A stretch of DNA of 64,000 nucleotides from Methylocystis sp. MJC1 (GTDB lineage Bacteria; Pseudomonadota; Alphaproteobacteria; Rhizobiales; Beijerinckiaceae), in assembly GCF_026427715.1 (NCBI RefSeq), contig NZ_CP107558.1, positions 1,153,001 to 1,217,000 on the forward strand. The letters run 5' to 3'. A program made the position numbers and the translations under genes. Below the pieces are notes generated by a model. The model was given only the letters and a program-made list of their open reading frames with translations. It did no database searches and was not told the origin of the DNA. Shown here piece by piece: positions 8,278-17,197 of this stretch; position 1 is the first letter of the stretch; each line of letters starts with the position of its first letter.

Positions 8278-8940
8278 CTAACTCGGTTCGCGCATCAGGC
8301 CAAGGACTGTTGCGCTCAGCGAGCTACCCGTCAGCACGAGTGCGCCTCCGACCGCAACCAGGGCCGCGAGATTGACCGTCAAGTCGTTTTCGTGGCCGGC
8401 CAAAGCGATCAATCCGAGCACGATTGCGGCAATGCCGGCAAGCGCCTGTATTCCCGCCGATCCCGAAGCAATTTCGTTCGCCAGCATTTCGCGGCTCAGC
8501 CGAGCGCTAGTTGCGACTGCGCTTCGCCTCACTGCATAAACGATCCAGAGCGAGTTGCTGCTGAGAAGCAGACCAACACCAAAAGAGATCATTGCGATGG
8601 CGCTGAGGACCGTCGTATGAACGCCAAGGATTCCCAGGACGCCCAGGACAATGCCCGCGGCTCCGGCTAGAAACAACGCGACCAAGCCGCTGCCGCCCAG
8701 TTGCGCCGATGATGCTTCTGTGGGGACGCTGACCTGCGCATAATCGGAAAGCACGGTCCCGCCCTGGATCATCAACGACACGCCGAGGACGATCGTCGCG
8801 ATTGCCGTCATAAGCTGCGGATTAATGGCTGCCAGCCCGCAAATGGCAAGAGCGACAGTGGCGATCCCTCCGGTCGCATCGACCAGGCCGCCATAGGCCG
8901 CGGTGTCTCGGGACTCGACCGTTCGAGTTGTGATTGACAT
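8278..8940 (-). CDS. Multi-spanning membrane protein of unknown function
   Basis: This 220-residue protein is very hydrophobic, with about six predicted membrane helices arranged as three pairs. Each pair contains an IATIVLGVSLMIQGG-like run (near 45, 95-130 and 165-215), so an internal repeat is likely. I do not recognise a family. A GAGAGAAG ribosome-binding stretch precedes ATG 8940. Neighbours are unrelated: the TolC gene ends on the other strand 77 bases away and a small anchored protein gene lies upstream. It could be a small inner-membrane protein of the HdeD/DUF308 kind, but I cannot confirm that. Confidence 0.7.
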   Translation of the reverse strand: MSITTRTVESRDTAAYGGLVDATGGIATVALAICGLAAINPQLMTAIATIVLGVSLMIQGGTVLSDYAQVSVPTEASSAQLGGSGLVALFLAGAAGIVLGVLGILGVHTTVLSAIAMISFGVGLLLSSNSLWIVYAVRRSAVATSARLSREMLANEIASGSAGIQALAGIAAIVLGLIALAGHENDLTVNLAALVAVGGALVLTGSSLSATVLGLMREPS

Positions 8941-9071
8941 GGCTTCTCTCGCGTTTGCGTTAAAGCGGCCGACAGCCCCGACCGTTTCGCAAACTTTCTT
9001 TCAAACCCTCGTGTTCCAAAAGTTGCGTGCGCGCGGGGCTAACGTCGTCAGCTTCGTTAAGAGCCTGACGC

Positions 9072-9374
9072 CTAGGGAAGGCGTTGAAGAACGAGGACCG
9101 AGCCGACCAAAAGAAAGAGCGCCGCACCCGCCAAAAGCCTCGGAAACGTCAGGACCGGCGACGGGCGGTGATTTTCGCCTTGTCCTGTAATCGGCAGGGC
9201 CTGGCTCGCGCGTTCGACCATGCGCAGCTCCATTTGCGTGGGCGGCGTTCCTGCCGCCTCCGCGTCTGTCCCCAAGGGCGCTGCGGCCGGGTCGGGGAAC
9301 GCTACTTTGTCGCCCATCAGGCCTTTGTCGATGCGGCTCCGAATCTCGTCCGTCGTGGGCGTTCTTTTTCTCAT
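9072..9374 (-). CDS. Small C-terminally anchored protein, unknown function
   Basis: This is a 100-residue protein starting MRKRTPTTDEIRSRIDKG. It has a charged, Pro/Ala-rich N-terminal three quarters and one hydrophobic C-terminal helix (about residues 78-96), which suggests a tail-anchored or single-pass inner-membrane protein. I chose ATG 9374 because a near-perfect GGGAGGT ribosome-binding site sits 4-5 bases upstream; longer frames lack one. I do not recognise a family. The region between this gene and the glycosylase gene upstream (9375-9639) shows no convincing gene. Confidence 0.6.
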   Translation of the reverse strand: MRKRTPTTDEIRSRIDKGLMGDKVAFPDPAAAPLGTDAEAAGTPPTQMELRMVERASQALPITGQGENHRPSPVLTFPRLLAGAALFLLVGSVLVLQRLP

Positions 9375-9639
9375 GGGGACCTCCCGGGCGAACAGACGGA
9401 TCGAACGCGAGCTTTCGGCTTTTCGTTCCGTCGTCGGCGCGCATGAGCGGGATGACTTGTCGCTTTGCCACAGCCGAGCGAAGTTTTCGGAGTCGTTCAA
9501 TACGCGGAGGCCGCATTCGCAACTCGTCGTGCGTTTCATAAAGCTCTTGGCCATCACGTCCTTGATCGCGATTCGTGCGCTCAACCTGCGTAGAGCTTGC
9601 CTTCGGCAGATTGCACCACCAAACCATGGGATCAAACAT
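9375..9639. other. Intergenic stretch without convincing gene
   Basis: Long frames cross this 265-base stretch on both strands, but none has a plausible start, ribosome-binding site or recognisable protein pattern. It probably holds the promoter of the small anchored protein. Confidence 0.4.
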
Positions 9640-10296
9640 CTAGGTAGCCTTTCGCTTGCTCGGCCCACCCCCTGCGTGCGCGAACTTGCGGGATTCGCCT
9701 GTCTTGGCCAACTCCCTCACGAGGCCGGTTTCTAATTTTACGAAATCCAGGTTTTTGCGGGGCGTCGCATTGAGATCGACCCCCTGCGCACGCGCGTGAT
9801 CGATGACTCTTTCCAGCGGCGCTGGATCGGCCTTCGGCCAAAACGGGCGAAGCTCGCGAAGGAAAATATTCGCCGTCACTGGCCCCACTCCGGGAAACCC
9901 CCTCAAAAGAGCCTCCAAATGGCGAGGGCTTTCGGCTGCGTCATGCAGTTTTTCGAGGCTGCCACCATACATATCGAGCAGCCTCTGAGAGGCTTTCACG
10001 AGCTGGCTTGATTTCGCTTTGGCAGAGCGGACGTAGCCGGCCTGGAGCAGGAGCTCGTATATTTCTTTCTCCCCGGCATTGCTGATTTGTCGAGGCGTGA
10101 GGAGCTTGTTACGCGCGAGCGCGAAGTAGCCTTGCTTTGCGATGATAGGCGTGACCCGGGCGCCGAAAAGCAGGCTGGCGATGAACCATTTGAAAAGCTC
10201 CCGGTCACAGATCCTTTCGATCCGTATGCCAAGTTCTTCGGAGTAGAGTTGCGCGTTTTCCGGCGCCGGGGGGCGTTCTATCAGCGTTCCGCCCAT
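9640..10296 (-). CDS. HhH-superfamily DNA glycosylase (endonuclease III-like)
   Basis: This 218-residue protein has the helix-hairpin-helix base-excision fold. The hairpin is visible as LLRGFPGVGPVTANIFLREL near residues 137-156, following FKWFIASLLFGARV, which corresponds to the first helices of the family. The C-terminal Fe-S cysteine cluster of classical endonuclease III is absent. The usual catalytic Asp position is not obvious, so substrate and lyase activity are uncertain. ATG 10296 was selected because the longer frame overlaps the carboxypeptidase gene. It starts 11 bases after that gene's stop, so the two are probably co-transcribed. Confidence 0.75.
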   Translation of the reverse strand: MGGTLIERPPAPENAQLYSEELGIRIERICDRELFKWFIASLLFGARVTPIIAKQGYFALARNKLLTPRQISNAGEKEIYELLLQAGYVRSAKAKSSQLVKASQRLLDMYGGSLEKLHDAAESPRHLEALLRGFPGVGPVTANIFLRELRPFWPKADPAPLERVIDHARAQGVDLNATPRKNLDFVKLETGLVRELAKTGESRKFAHAGGGPSKRKAT

Positions 10297-10307
10297 ACCT
10301 GCACTCG

Positions 10308-11807
10308 TCAGTGTTGGCCCTCGACCAGCTTCCGCGCTGCATCGCGTATGCCCGCGCGCGACTCGTCGTGCAGGTAAGGCATATGGCCGCCCTTCATCAC
10401 GATGAGGCGGACACGGTCGGCATCCCCATAGGCCGGCAGCTGATCGAGCATCAGCTTGGTGGCGAAATAGGGCGTTACGAGATCCGCGACTCCATGGACG
10501 ACGACAACCCGCAGTCTCGGATCGAGCGCCAAGGCGTCGCGCAGATCGGAGAGGACCTCGGCATTCTCGCGGCCGCCATGGCCGTAATCCCAGTGACGCG
10601 CGATTCGCTCGTTGAGGATGAAATAGCGCGCGCTGCCGATCGGCCAGGCGAGCTTGTCCTGTGTGAGTCGCGTCATCGCGCTGCCGAGCGGCGTGCGCCA
10701 TGTTTCGAGAACCGGGTCGGCCCAGTCGCTCACTGGCGCAAATGGCCTAGGGTCATATCCCTCGATATCGCCGTCATAGACGCTGCCGACCCGCTGCCGG
10801 CTACGATCGCGTTCGCGGCTGAAGCTTTTGGCGTCGATGCGGGCGCCGAGCCGCGACACGAAATGGGCGTCGAGCGAGGTGAAACGCGCGACGGACTGGC
10901 TCATGCGCGTCAGCGCTTGTCCATCCTTGGCGCCCTTGAGCAGGTCGACGACATAGTCGCCGGTAGCGTAGGTTTCGACGTCCGCAAGCTCGGTCCGCGC
11001 ATTGGCGCCGCGCGCGATTGCAGTCATGGAGGGCAGCAGCCCCGCGTAGGACAAGAGATTGCGTCCGCCTTGCAGCCAAGCGAAATCCAGCGCGGGCGAG
11101 ACCAGGAAAAGACCATCGACGCCGATATTCTCGCGCTCTCTCAGAGGCTCGAGCATTTTTATGGCGCGGAAAGCGCCATAGCTTTCGCCGACGAGGAATT
11201 TCGGAGAGAGAAAGCGTCCGCGCTCCGTGATCCATTTGCGCATGACGACGGCAAGCGCCTCTGCGTCGCCATCGACCGAGAAAAAGCGCTTTTCTGCGTC
11301 GTCGCTTTCGGAGAGGAATTTGCTGTAACCCGTCCCGGGCGGATCGACCAGGACGAGATCAGCAAATGCAAGCCATGTTTCCGCATTATCGGCAAGGGCG
11401 GGCGCTCGCGAAGGGGAGGGGGAATCCGCCGGAAAGCGCAGCCTCCAAGGCGAAAGGGCGCCGAGCCCCAACCAAGCCGAGGCGGCGCCTGGCCCGCCGT
11501 TGAAGACGAAGACGATCGGGCGCGCGGTGGCGTCGGCGCCGCTGCGCTCATAGGAAACATAAGCGACGTCGGCCTGTGGCGCGTCGCTCTTTGCATCCCG
11601 TAGCCGGATGGCCCCCGCTCGCGCGGTAAACGTAACCTGCTCGCCTTGCAGCGAGATTGTGTGAGATGTCACGCTCTCGGCCGGCAGCCCGCGCACGGCA
11701 GACTGTTCCTCCGGGTGTTTCTGATTGGCTTCCGGCGAGTCGGCTGAAGCGGGATGAGACGCGCCGAGCAGGGCCGTCGCCAGAACTATCGATGCAAATT
11801 TCATCAT
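10308..11807 (-). CDS. Secreted serine carboxypeptidase (peptidase family S10)
   Basis: This 499-residue serine carboxypeptidase-like protein removes C-terminal residues from peptides, probably in the periplasm. A signal peptide covers residues 1-22 (ends HPASA-DS). The S10 landmarks are NGGPGAASAW near 103-112, DPPGTGYS near 155-162, and the nucleophile motif GESYG with Ser209. Near the C-terminus come the Asp of HGVADLVTP and the His of KGGHMPY. All three catalytic residues are present. The start at 11807 has an AAGAGGA site upstream. S10 enzymes are common in eukaryotes and patchy in bacteria. The DNA glycosylase gene follows after 11 bases, but no functional link is evident. Confidence 0.92.
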   Translation of the reverse strand: MMKFASIVLATALLGASHPASADSPEANQKHPEEQSAVRGLPAESVTSHTISLQGEQVTFTARAGAIRLRDAKSDAPQADVAYVSYERSGADATARPIVFVFNGGPGAASAWLGLGALSPWRLRFPADSPSPSRAPALADNAETWLAFADLVLVDPPGTGYSKFLSESDDAEKRFFSVDGDAEALAVVMRKWITERGRFLSPKFLVGESYGAFRAIKMLEPLRERENIGVDGLFLVSPALDFAWLQGGRNLLSYAGLLPSMTAIARGANARTELADVETYATGDYVVDLLKGAKDGQALTRMSQSVARFTSLDAHFVSRLGARIDAKSFSRERDRSRQRVGSVYDGDIEGYDPRPFAPVSDWADPVLETWRTPLGSAMTRLTQDKLAWPIGSARYFILNERIARHWDYGHGGRENAEVLSDLRDALALDPRLRVVVVHGVADLVTPYFATKLMLDQLPAYGDADRVRLIVMKGGHMPYLHDESRAGIRDAARKLVEGQH

Positions 11808-11985
11808 GCCGAATCCTCTTGTGAGATCGTCCCCAAAGCTGCGCCTATGAAGCAATATAGTCGAAGAGAAACGCAGCCGGTTTTTCGGCGGCGCCGCTCT
11901 ACGAGGACCGCCCGCTTTCCGCAATTCGCGGCGCGCCCTCCAAAGCCCTATATTATCCGCGCAGGCGGGCGGTCAGGAGGCCTCA

Positions 11986-12234
11986 GTGCGACCAATTCCA
12001 CTCTTTCTGACGATTCTACTCCTGAACCAACAAGCTGGCGCGCCGGTTGCGGAGGAGGCGCAGCCAAAACAAGAGTCGCCTAGGGCCAACGAAACCCTGA
12101 GCGAGCGGCTCAGTAAGCAGCAAGGCGTCTTGAAGCCAAAGCGGGACGTCGATCCCGGCCTGGTAAAACCTGCGCCAGAGATGAATCCTCGCTCGACGCC
12201 GGAAATTAAGCCGCCAAGCCCCAACGCGAAATAA
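11986..12234 (+). CDS. Small proline-rich exported protein
   Basis: This 82-residue protein starts at GTG 11986, preceded by AGGAGG at ideal spacing. The N-terminus is a short hydrophobic signal (residues 3-20). The remainder is Pro-rich and polar: NETLSERLSKQQGVLKPK, then VDPGLVKPAPEMNP and a final Pro-rich tail. From memory, short exported proteins with an LSxRLxxxxGVxKPxxxVDPG core recur in alphaproteobacteria, which supports it as a real gene; the function is unknown. It stands alone between the carboxypeptidase gene (divergent) and the osmolyte ABC transporter genes (convergent). Confidence 0.6.
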   Translation: MRPIPLFLTILLLNQQAGAPVAEEAQPKQESPRANETLSERLSKQQGVLKPKRDVDPGLVKPAPEMNPRSTPEIKPPSPNAK

Positions 12235-12294
12235 TTGGTAGGAATCGGCGCCTTTCCGTGAATTTCGGCAAGACCGGGCGACGTGGGCCTGCTT

Positions 12295-13815
12295 CTAGAT
12301 CGAAGCTGTCGGTTTGAGGCGCAATCCGCGCGGCACGAGGAAAAGCTCGACAAGCGCAAAGAAACCCTGGGTGAAAAGCGCCAGCATCGCCGCCGGCACG
12401 GCGCCTTCCAAGATCAATCCAAAATTATCCAGGCGCACCCCGGTGAAAATCGGTTGCCCATAACCTCCCGCGCCAATCAAAGCTCCCAGCGTCGCCGTGC
12501 CGACATTGATCACCGCCGCTGTTTTGACGCCGGCGAGGATCACGGGAGAGGCGATCGGGAGTTCGACCAGCTTGAGGCGTTGCAGAGGCGTCAGCCCCAG
12601 CGCGATCGCGGAGTTGCGGATGGTGAGCGGAATATTCGCCAATCCCGACGCTGTATTTCGGACGATCGGCAATAGGCTATAAAGGAATAGCGCGGCTATG
12701 GCGGGCGCTGGACCGATGCCAAGGATCGGTATCATAAACACCAGAAGCGCGAGTGAGGGGATCGTTTGCACGACGCTCGTTGCCGCAAGGATTGCTTTGC
12801 CGAGAGCGCGATATTTGGCGGCGGCGACGCCGAGGGGCAAAGCGACGAGGATTGCCGCGCCGAGTGACAGAACGGTCAATCGGAGATGTTCGATCGTGCG
12901 TCGATAGATCCGGCTAGCTAGCCCATCTGCAGCCTTCGAATCGATCAGGCCGAATTTGGCCGCGAGGAACTGAGCCGCGACAGCGGCTTCTGGGTACCGT
13001 TCGAACTTCGCGGCACGGTTCATCGCAAGCATCGATCCTTCGTCGATCTCGCCTTCCAGCCGAAGAATGGCGGATAACGCCTTTGGCGCGCGGCGCTCCA
13101 GTTCGGCGTGATAGAGAAACACCGCCTTATTGTCGCGGAAGACATGATGATCATCTTCAAGAATCTGAAGGTGGTAAACAGCGATTTCAGCGTCGGTCGA
13201 GTAAAGCTCCATTACGTCGATCGAACCCTGGGCCAGGCCCTTATAGGCGACGTCGTGATCCAACCCGCGTGGCTCCGCGGCGTTAAGACCGTAGACGGCT
13301 CGTAGCGCCGGCCAGCCATCCGCGCGGTTGAGAAATTCGTCGCTGAACCCGAAGCGCAGCGACGGATGGTGCGTGAGATCAGAAATCCTCCTGATGCCGA
13401 GCCGCTCCGCTTCTTGCGCCAACATCCCCAGCGCGTAACGGTTGCTGAAGCCAAGAGGCCTGCTCATGCGCAGGCCGCGTTTGGCCAGGGCCGCGGAGAG
13501 CGTCGCTTCGTCTCCGACGCCTTCGCTCACCAGAATCTCGCCGATGAGTGTGCCCGTGTATTCAGGGTAAATGTCTATCTCGCGCGCCAACAAGGCGTCC
13601 CACAGCAGCCGGGTTCCGCCCAGTTCCGGGCGCTGTGACACTCTCGCTCCCGTGGCGGCCGAAAGCCTTGCGGCGAGGTCTGCGAGGATGACCGATTCTG
13701 TAAACTTCTTGGAACCGAGACGAATTTCCTCGCTCGCATTTGCGACGCAGGACGGCAGCGTCGCAATGAGGGCCATCCAAAGAAAACATAGGAGTTTCGT
13801 GCGGGCGGATTTCAC
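12295..13815 (-). CDS. Glycine betaine/choline-type ABC transporter, fused binding protein-permease
   Basis: This single polypeptide of 506 residues joins a periplasmic OpuAC/OsmF-type substrate-binding domain (about residues 30-290, starting EIRLGSKKFTESVILADL) to an inner-membrane permease domain (about 300-500). The permease has five helices and an EAA-like loop around RNSAIALGLTPLQRLKLVELP. A signal sequence at residues 1-27 directs the binding domain outward. The binding domain precedes the permease, whereas the better-known lactococcal OpuABC fusion has the reverse order. Translation begins at GTG 13815, immediately after the TAG of the ATPase gene. Quaternary amine or related osmolyte import is likely from the family. 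Confidence 0.88.
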   Translation of the reverse strand: MKSARTKLLCFLWMALIATLPSCVANASEEIRLGSKKFTESVILADLAARLSAATGARVSQRPELGGTRLLWDALLAREIDIYPEYTGTLIGEILVSEGVGDEATLSAALAKRGLRMSRPLGFSNRYALGMLAQEAERLGIRRISDLTHHPSLRFGFSDEFLNRADGWPALRAVYGLNAAEPRGLDHDVAYKGLAQGSIDVMELYSTDAEIAVYHLQILEDDHHVFRDNKAVFLYHAELERRAPKALSAILRLEGEIDEGSMLAMNRAAKFERYPEAAVAAQFLAAKFGLIDSKAADGLASRIYRRTIEHLRLTVLSLGAAILVALPLGVAAAKYRALGKAILAATSVVQTIPSLALLVFMIPILGIGPAPAIAALFLYSLLPIVRNTASGLANIPLTIRNSAIALGLTPLQRLKLVELPIASPVILAGVKTAAVINVGTATLGALIGAGGYGQPIFTGVRLDNFGLILEGAVPAAMLALFTQGFFALVELFLVPRGLRLKPTASI

Positions 13816-14586
13816 CTAAAGCCCATTCGCCGGAAGCATTCTAGATTCACCGAGCGTCGCAAGACGTCTCATTTGCGCATGAACGAACCGAGTGACAAAG
13901 GGATCGCTCGGGCGGGTAACTAGATCACGAAATTCTCCCTGTTGGATGACGCGGCCGCCTTGCATAAGGATGATGTTTTCTCCAAAGAACGCCGCCTCGG
14001 CGAGATCGTGAGTCACGAACGCAACGGTCTTTGCCAAGCGTCGAAAAATCGCTTTGAGCTCGTCTTGCAGCTCTGTACGGATCATAGGGTCAAGCGCGCC
14101 GAGCGGCTCATCCAGAAGGAGGATGTCGGGATCAAGCATCAACGCGCGCATGAGAGAAACACGCTGGCGCTGACCGCCGGATAATTCGCCCGGATAACGA
14201 TCCAGCGCGGGAGGCGGGAAGGACGCGAGCGCGGCTAACTCGTCCATTCGCCTGAGCCGCTTTTCCGCTGACCAGCCGACTTCTTTTGCCATGAGCTCGA
14301 CGTTCTGTCGGGCTGTCAAATGCGGGAAAAGCCCGCCGTCCTGTATGACGTAGCCCATCCGACGGCGCAGGAGAACCGCTGATCGAGAGGTGAGCGGGTT
14401 GCCATCGATCGTTATGGCGCCGCGATCTGGCAAGGCAAGACCTATGATCAGTGACAGGAGCGTAGACTTTCCCGAACCGGATGGCCCGATCAGAACTGTC
14501 GTTTTGCCGCGATCGATTGTCACGCTAACTCCCTCGATCGCGGCTGAGTCGCCATAGAATTTGCTGACATTCTCCAGCTTGATCAT
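13816..14586 (-). CDS. ABC transporter ATPase, quaternary amine uptake (OpuBA/ProV-like)
   Basis: This is a cytoplasmic ATPase of 256 residues powering the fused binding protein-permease encoded downstream. Walker A is GPSGSGKST near residue 35, the Q-loop is YVIQDGGLFPHLT, the signature is LSGGQRQR near 135, and Walker B is ILLLDEPLGALD near 155. The H-loop THD is also present. The long CBS-containing tail of ProV is missing, so regulation by CBS domains is not expected. ATG 14586 has GGAAGG upstream and opens the typical MIKLENVSKFYG. The TAG stop abuts the GTG of the next gene, which suggests coupled translation. Confidence 0.9.
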   Translation of the reverse strand: MIKLENVSKFYGDSAAIEGVSVTIDRGKTTVLIGPSGSGKSTLLSLIIGLALPDRGAITIDGNPLTSRSAVLLRRRMGYVIQDGGLFPHLTARQNVELMAKEVGWSAEKRLRRMDELAALASFPPPALDRYPGELSGGQRQRVSLMRALMLDPDILLLDEPLGALDPMIRTELQDELKAIFRRLAKTVAFVTHDLAEAAFFGENIILMQGGRVIQQGEFRDLVTRPSDPFVTRFVHAQMRRLATLGESRMLPANGL

Positions 14587-14795
14587 CACGCTCGGCCTTC
14601 CACGCATCGGCAACTGGATTTTAGGGCGGCGGAACAGCGCGAACACGGCTGGGCGCAAGCTGGCGAGGCATGCGAGTCAGAAAAGTGGACAAAGCGGCTA
14701 ACTAGAAAGGGCAGTTCCTGAAGCAGCAACAGCGGCCCTATATGAAGCTTATGGCTGCAAGTCGGCGGGAGCGCGCCCGGCCAGAGGGACCGACG

Positions 14796-16094
14796 ATGGA
14801 TCGATCAGCCTTCGTTTCCTTGGCTCCGTCATGCGCGGACAACCACGGCCTCGCTGAGCGATTGCTCGAGACGCGAAAGCTTTCGGTGGAGCTTGCAGCG
14901 CCGCTGAGCGCCGAGGATATGGCCGTCCAGGCCATGGACGACGCCAGCCCGATCAAATGGCACCTTGCCCATACGACCTGGTTTTTCGAAACCTTTATCT
15001 TGGCGCCGCATCTTTCTGGATATCGCCTGTTCGATGAAGCATTCAATTATTGTTTCAACTCCTACTACGAGCGCCTGGGGCCTCGTCAGCCAAGGCCCAA
15101 GCGCGGGCTTCTCACACGGCCGTCAATCGAGCGTATTCTCGCTTATCGTGAGCATGTCGATCATGCGCTTTCAAAGCTCATGGTTCAAAGCGCGGCCACA
15201 AAGCCGATCTGGGCGCATCAACTGGAGGTCGGCGTCAATCACGAACAGCAACACCAGGAGCTAATGCTCACGGACATCCTTGCCTTGTTTGCGGCCAATC
15301 CGCTTCGTCCAGCCTATCGGGCCGTGCAATCTCGCGCCGCGCCACAGCGGCGGCGCGAGTCGCTGCGTTGGATCGATTTCCCCGGCGGCGTCCATCAGAT
15401 CGGGCTGGTCGACGGCAGCTTCGGTTGGGACAACGAAACACCGCGACACCAAGCGTTGATCCACCCGTTCAGACTCGCCGATCGCCTTGTCACGAACGCA
15501 GAATGGCTCGAATTCGTCGAAGATGGCGCATATGGCGCTGCAACTTTATGGTTATCGGACGGCTGGGCCGCAGTGAACCGTGAAAACTGGCGTGCGCCAC
15601 TCTATTGGGAGCAAAGCGACGACGGGTGGCGCGAAATGTCGCTCGAAGGCGTGCAGCCGCTCGAGCTCGCCGCGCCTGTTGCGCATGTGAGCTATTACGA
15701 AGCCGACGCTTTCGCGCGATGGGCCGGCAAGCGCTTGCCTACCGAATTCGAGTGGGAGGTCGCCGCGACGTCGCTGCCTTTGACAGGAAACTTCCTCGCC
15801 TCTGACGCGTTGCGCCCCGTGCCAGCGGAAGGCGCGTTGAAAGATGGGCTGCTGCAGATGTTCGGCGATGTCTGGGAATGGACCCAAAGCGCTTATCTGC
15901 CCTATCCAGGCTATCGCCCACCCGAAGGCGCGCTCGGCGAATACAATGGCAAGTTCATGGTCAACCAACACGTCTTGCGCGGCGGCTCCTGCGTAACGCC
16001 GGCACATCATATGCGCGCGAGTTACCGCAACTTCTTCTATCCTCACCAGCGCTGGCAATTCACGGGCCTGCGCTTGGCTTCGGATATAAACTGA
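14796..16094 (+). CDS. egtB: Ergothioneine biosynthesis protein EgtB
   Basis: EgtB is a non-heme iron sulfoxide synthase that oxidatively couples hercynine with gamma-glutamylcysteine or cysteine. In this 432-residue protein an N-terminal DinB-like domain carries the iron-binding histidines: HLAH near residue 56-59 and HEQQHQE at 149-155. A C-terminal formylglycine-generating-enzyme (sulfatase-modifying) domain runs from about 195 to the end, with GDVWEWTQS and LRGGSC motifs. ATG 14796 follows an AGAGGGA site; the ATG 54 bases upstream has none. Its TGA overlaps the ATG of egtD, so the pair is coupled. No egtA, egtC or egtE is adjacent. Confidence 0.95.
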   Translation: MDRSAFVSLAPSCADNHGLAERLLETRKLSVELAAPLSAEDMAVQAMDDASPIKWHLAHTTWFFETFILAPHLSGYRLFDEAFNYCFNSYYERLGPRQPRPKRGLLTRPSIERILAYREHVDHALSKLMVQSAATKPIWAHQLEVGVNHEQQHQELMLTDILALFAANPLRPAYRAVQSRAAPQRRRESLRWIDFPGGVHQIGLVDGSFGWDNETPRHQALIHPFRLADRLVTNAEWLEFVEDGAYGAATLWLSDGWAAVNRENWRAPLYWEQSDDGWREMSLEGVQPLELAAPVAHVSYYEADAFARWAGKRLPTEFEWEVAATSLPLTGNFLASDALRPVPAEGALKDGLLQMFGDVWEWTQSAYLPYPGYRPPEGALGEYNGKFMVNQHVLRGGSCVTPAHHMRASYRNFFYPHQRWQFTGLRLASDIN

Positions 16095-17050
16095 TGCCCG
16101 AGAGAGCCGAGCACGCCTTCGCCCCCGCGCAAAAAGATGACGACTTCGCGGCCAGTGTTTTTGACGGGCTGTCGCGGCCGCTCAAAAGCCTCCCCTGCCG
16201 TTTTTTCTATGACAGCATCGGGAGTGCTCTCTTTGAGGAAATCACGCGCCAACCTGAATATTACTTAACCCGAGCCGAGATTGCCATTCTCGAGGCCAAT
16301 GCGCCTGAGATGTTGGGCGGAGAGTTAAGCGGCGGCATTCTTATTGAGTTCGGGTCAGGCTCCAGCATCAAGACCGAGATTCTCATCCGGCTGATGCCTC
16401 GATTGCGGGCCTATGTGCCCATCGACATCTCAGAAAGCGCTCTCTTAGAGGCTAAGAGACGTCTAACGTCACGGTTTCCCCGGCTCGACGTACGACCAAT
16501 CTTGGGCGATTTTTCTCACCCCGTTGCTTTGCCTCCGGAGTTCGAGCGCCTACCGAAACTCGGATTTTTCCCCGGATCGACCATCGGCAACTTCCCTCCA
16601 GCGGAGGCGGCGCAGATGCTGCGCATGATGCGGCTGACGCTTTCGTCGGGTGGTCGGCTCCTCATTGGCGTCGATCTAAAAAAGGACGCCCGCCAGCTGG
16701 TTAGAGCCTACAATGACGCGAAAGGCTTCACCGCCGCCTTTAATCTGAATTTGCTGGCGCGCATCAATCGAGAGCTTGGTGGAACGTTCGACCTAAACGC
16801 GTTTCGCCATCGAGCGACCTACGAGCCCCTCGAAGGACGAATTACGATGCATCTTGTTAGCACGAAGGAACAGGCTGTCGAGTTGGACGGCGCTCGGATT
16901 CAGTTTAGCGAGGGCGAGACCATCCACACTGAGAGCGCTTACAAATACACGATCGATGAATTCCGGAGAGTCTCCCGGTCTGCGGGCTGGCTTCCGCAGC
17001 GGGTTTGGACTGACCCCGACAATTTGTTCAGCGTTCGCGAGTTGGTGTGA
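16094..17050 (+). CDS. egtD: L-histidine N-alpha-methyltransferase EgtD
   Basis: EgtD trimethylates histidine with S-adenosylmethionine to give hercynine, the first step of ergothioneine synthesis. The protein is 318 residues, the usual family length. Its start region FFYDSIGSALFEEITRQPEYY is characteristic, followed by the SAM-binding ILIEFGSGSSIKTEIL near residue 75, the PIDIS loop, and GFFPGSTIGNF near 155. The start overlaps the egtB stop by one base. Ergothioneine is a cytoplasmic thiol antioxidant; its synthesis is reported in some alphaproteobacteria including methylotrophs. Confidence 0.95.
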   Translation: MPERAEHAFAPAQKDDDFAASVFDGLSRPLKSLPCRFFYDSIGSALFEEITRQPEYYLTRAEIAILEANAPEMLGGELSGGILIEFGSGSSIKTEILIRLMPRLRAYVPIDISESALLEAKRRLTSRFPRLDVRPILGDFSHPVALPPEFERLPKLGFFPGSTIGNFPPAEAAQMLRMMRLTLSSGGRLLIGVDLKKDARQLVRAYNDAKGFTAAFNLNLLARINRELGGTFDLNAFRHRATYEPLEGRITMHLVSTKEQAVELDGARIQFSEGETIHTESAYKYTIDEFRRVSRSAGWLPQRVWTDPDNLFSVRELV

Positions 17051-17092
17051 GCGCATGTCATCGGCGATCTGAGACAGCGGATTATACCACCG

Positions 17093-17175
17093 CCGTCATT
17101 GCGAGGAGCAAAGCGACGAAGCAATCCAGAGCCATGTCACAGCCCTGGATTGCTTCGCTTCGCTCGCAATGACGG
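17093..17175. repeat. Palindromic intergenic repeat, family A, copy 1
   Basis: An imperfect inverted repeat with outer arms CCGTCATTGCGAG and CTCGCAATGACGG and inner arms GAAGCAATCCAG and CTGGATTGCTTCG. It can fold into one long hairpin. Copies of the same element lie at 26884-26966 and 50416-50490. Confidence 0.85.
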
Positions 17176-17197
17176 CAATGGCCAAAGGAGGCGCGCC

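Noticed and set aside
9375-9639. N-terminal extension or extra gene upstream of the small anchored protein
   Set aside because: The frame has no good start or ribosome-binding site, while ATG 9374 has an excellent one.
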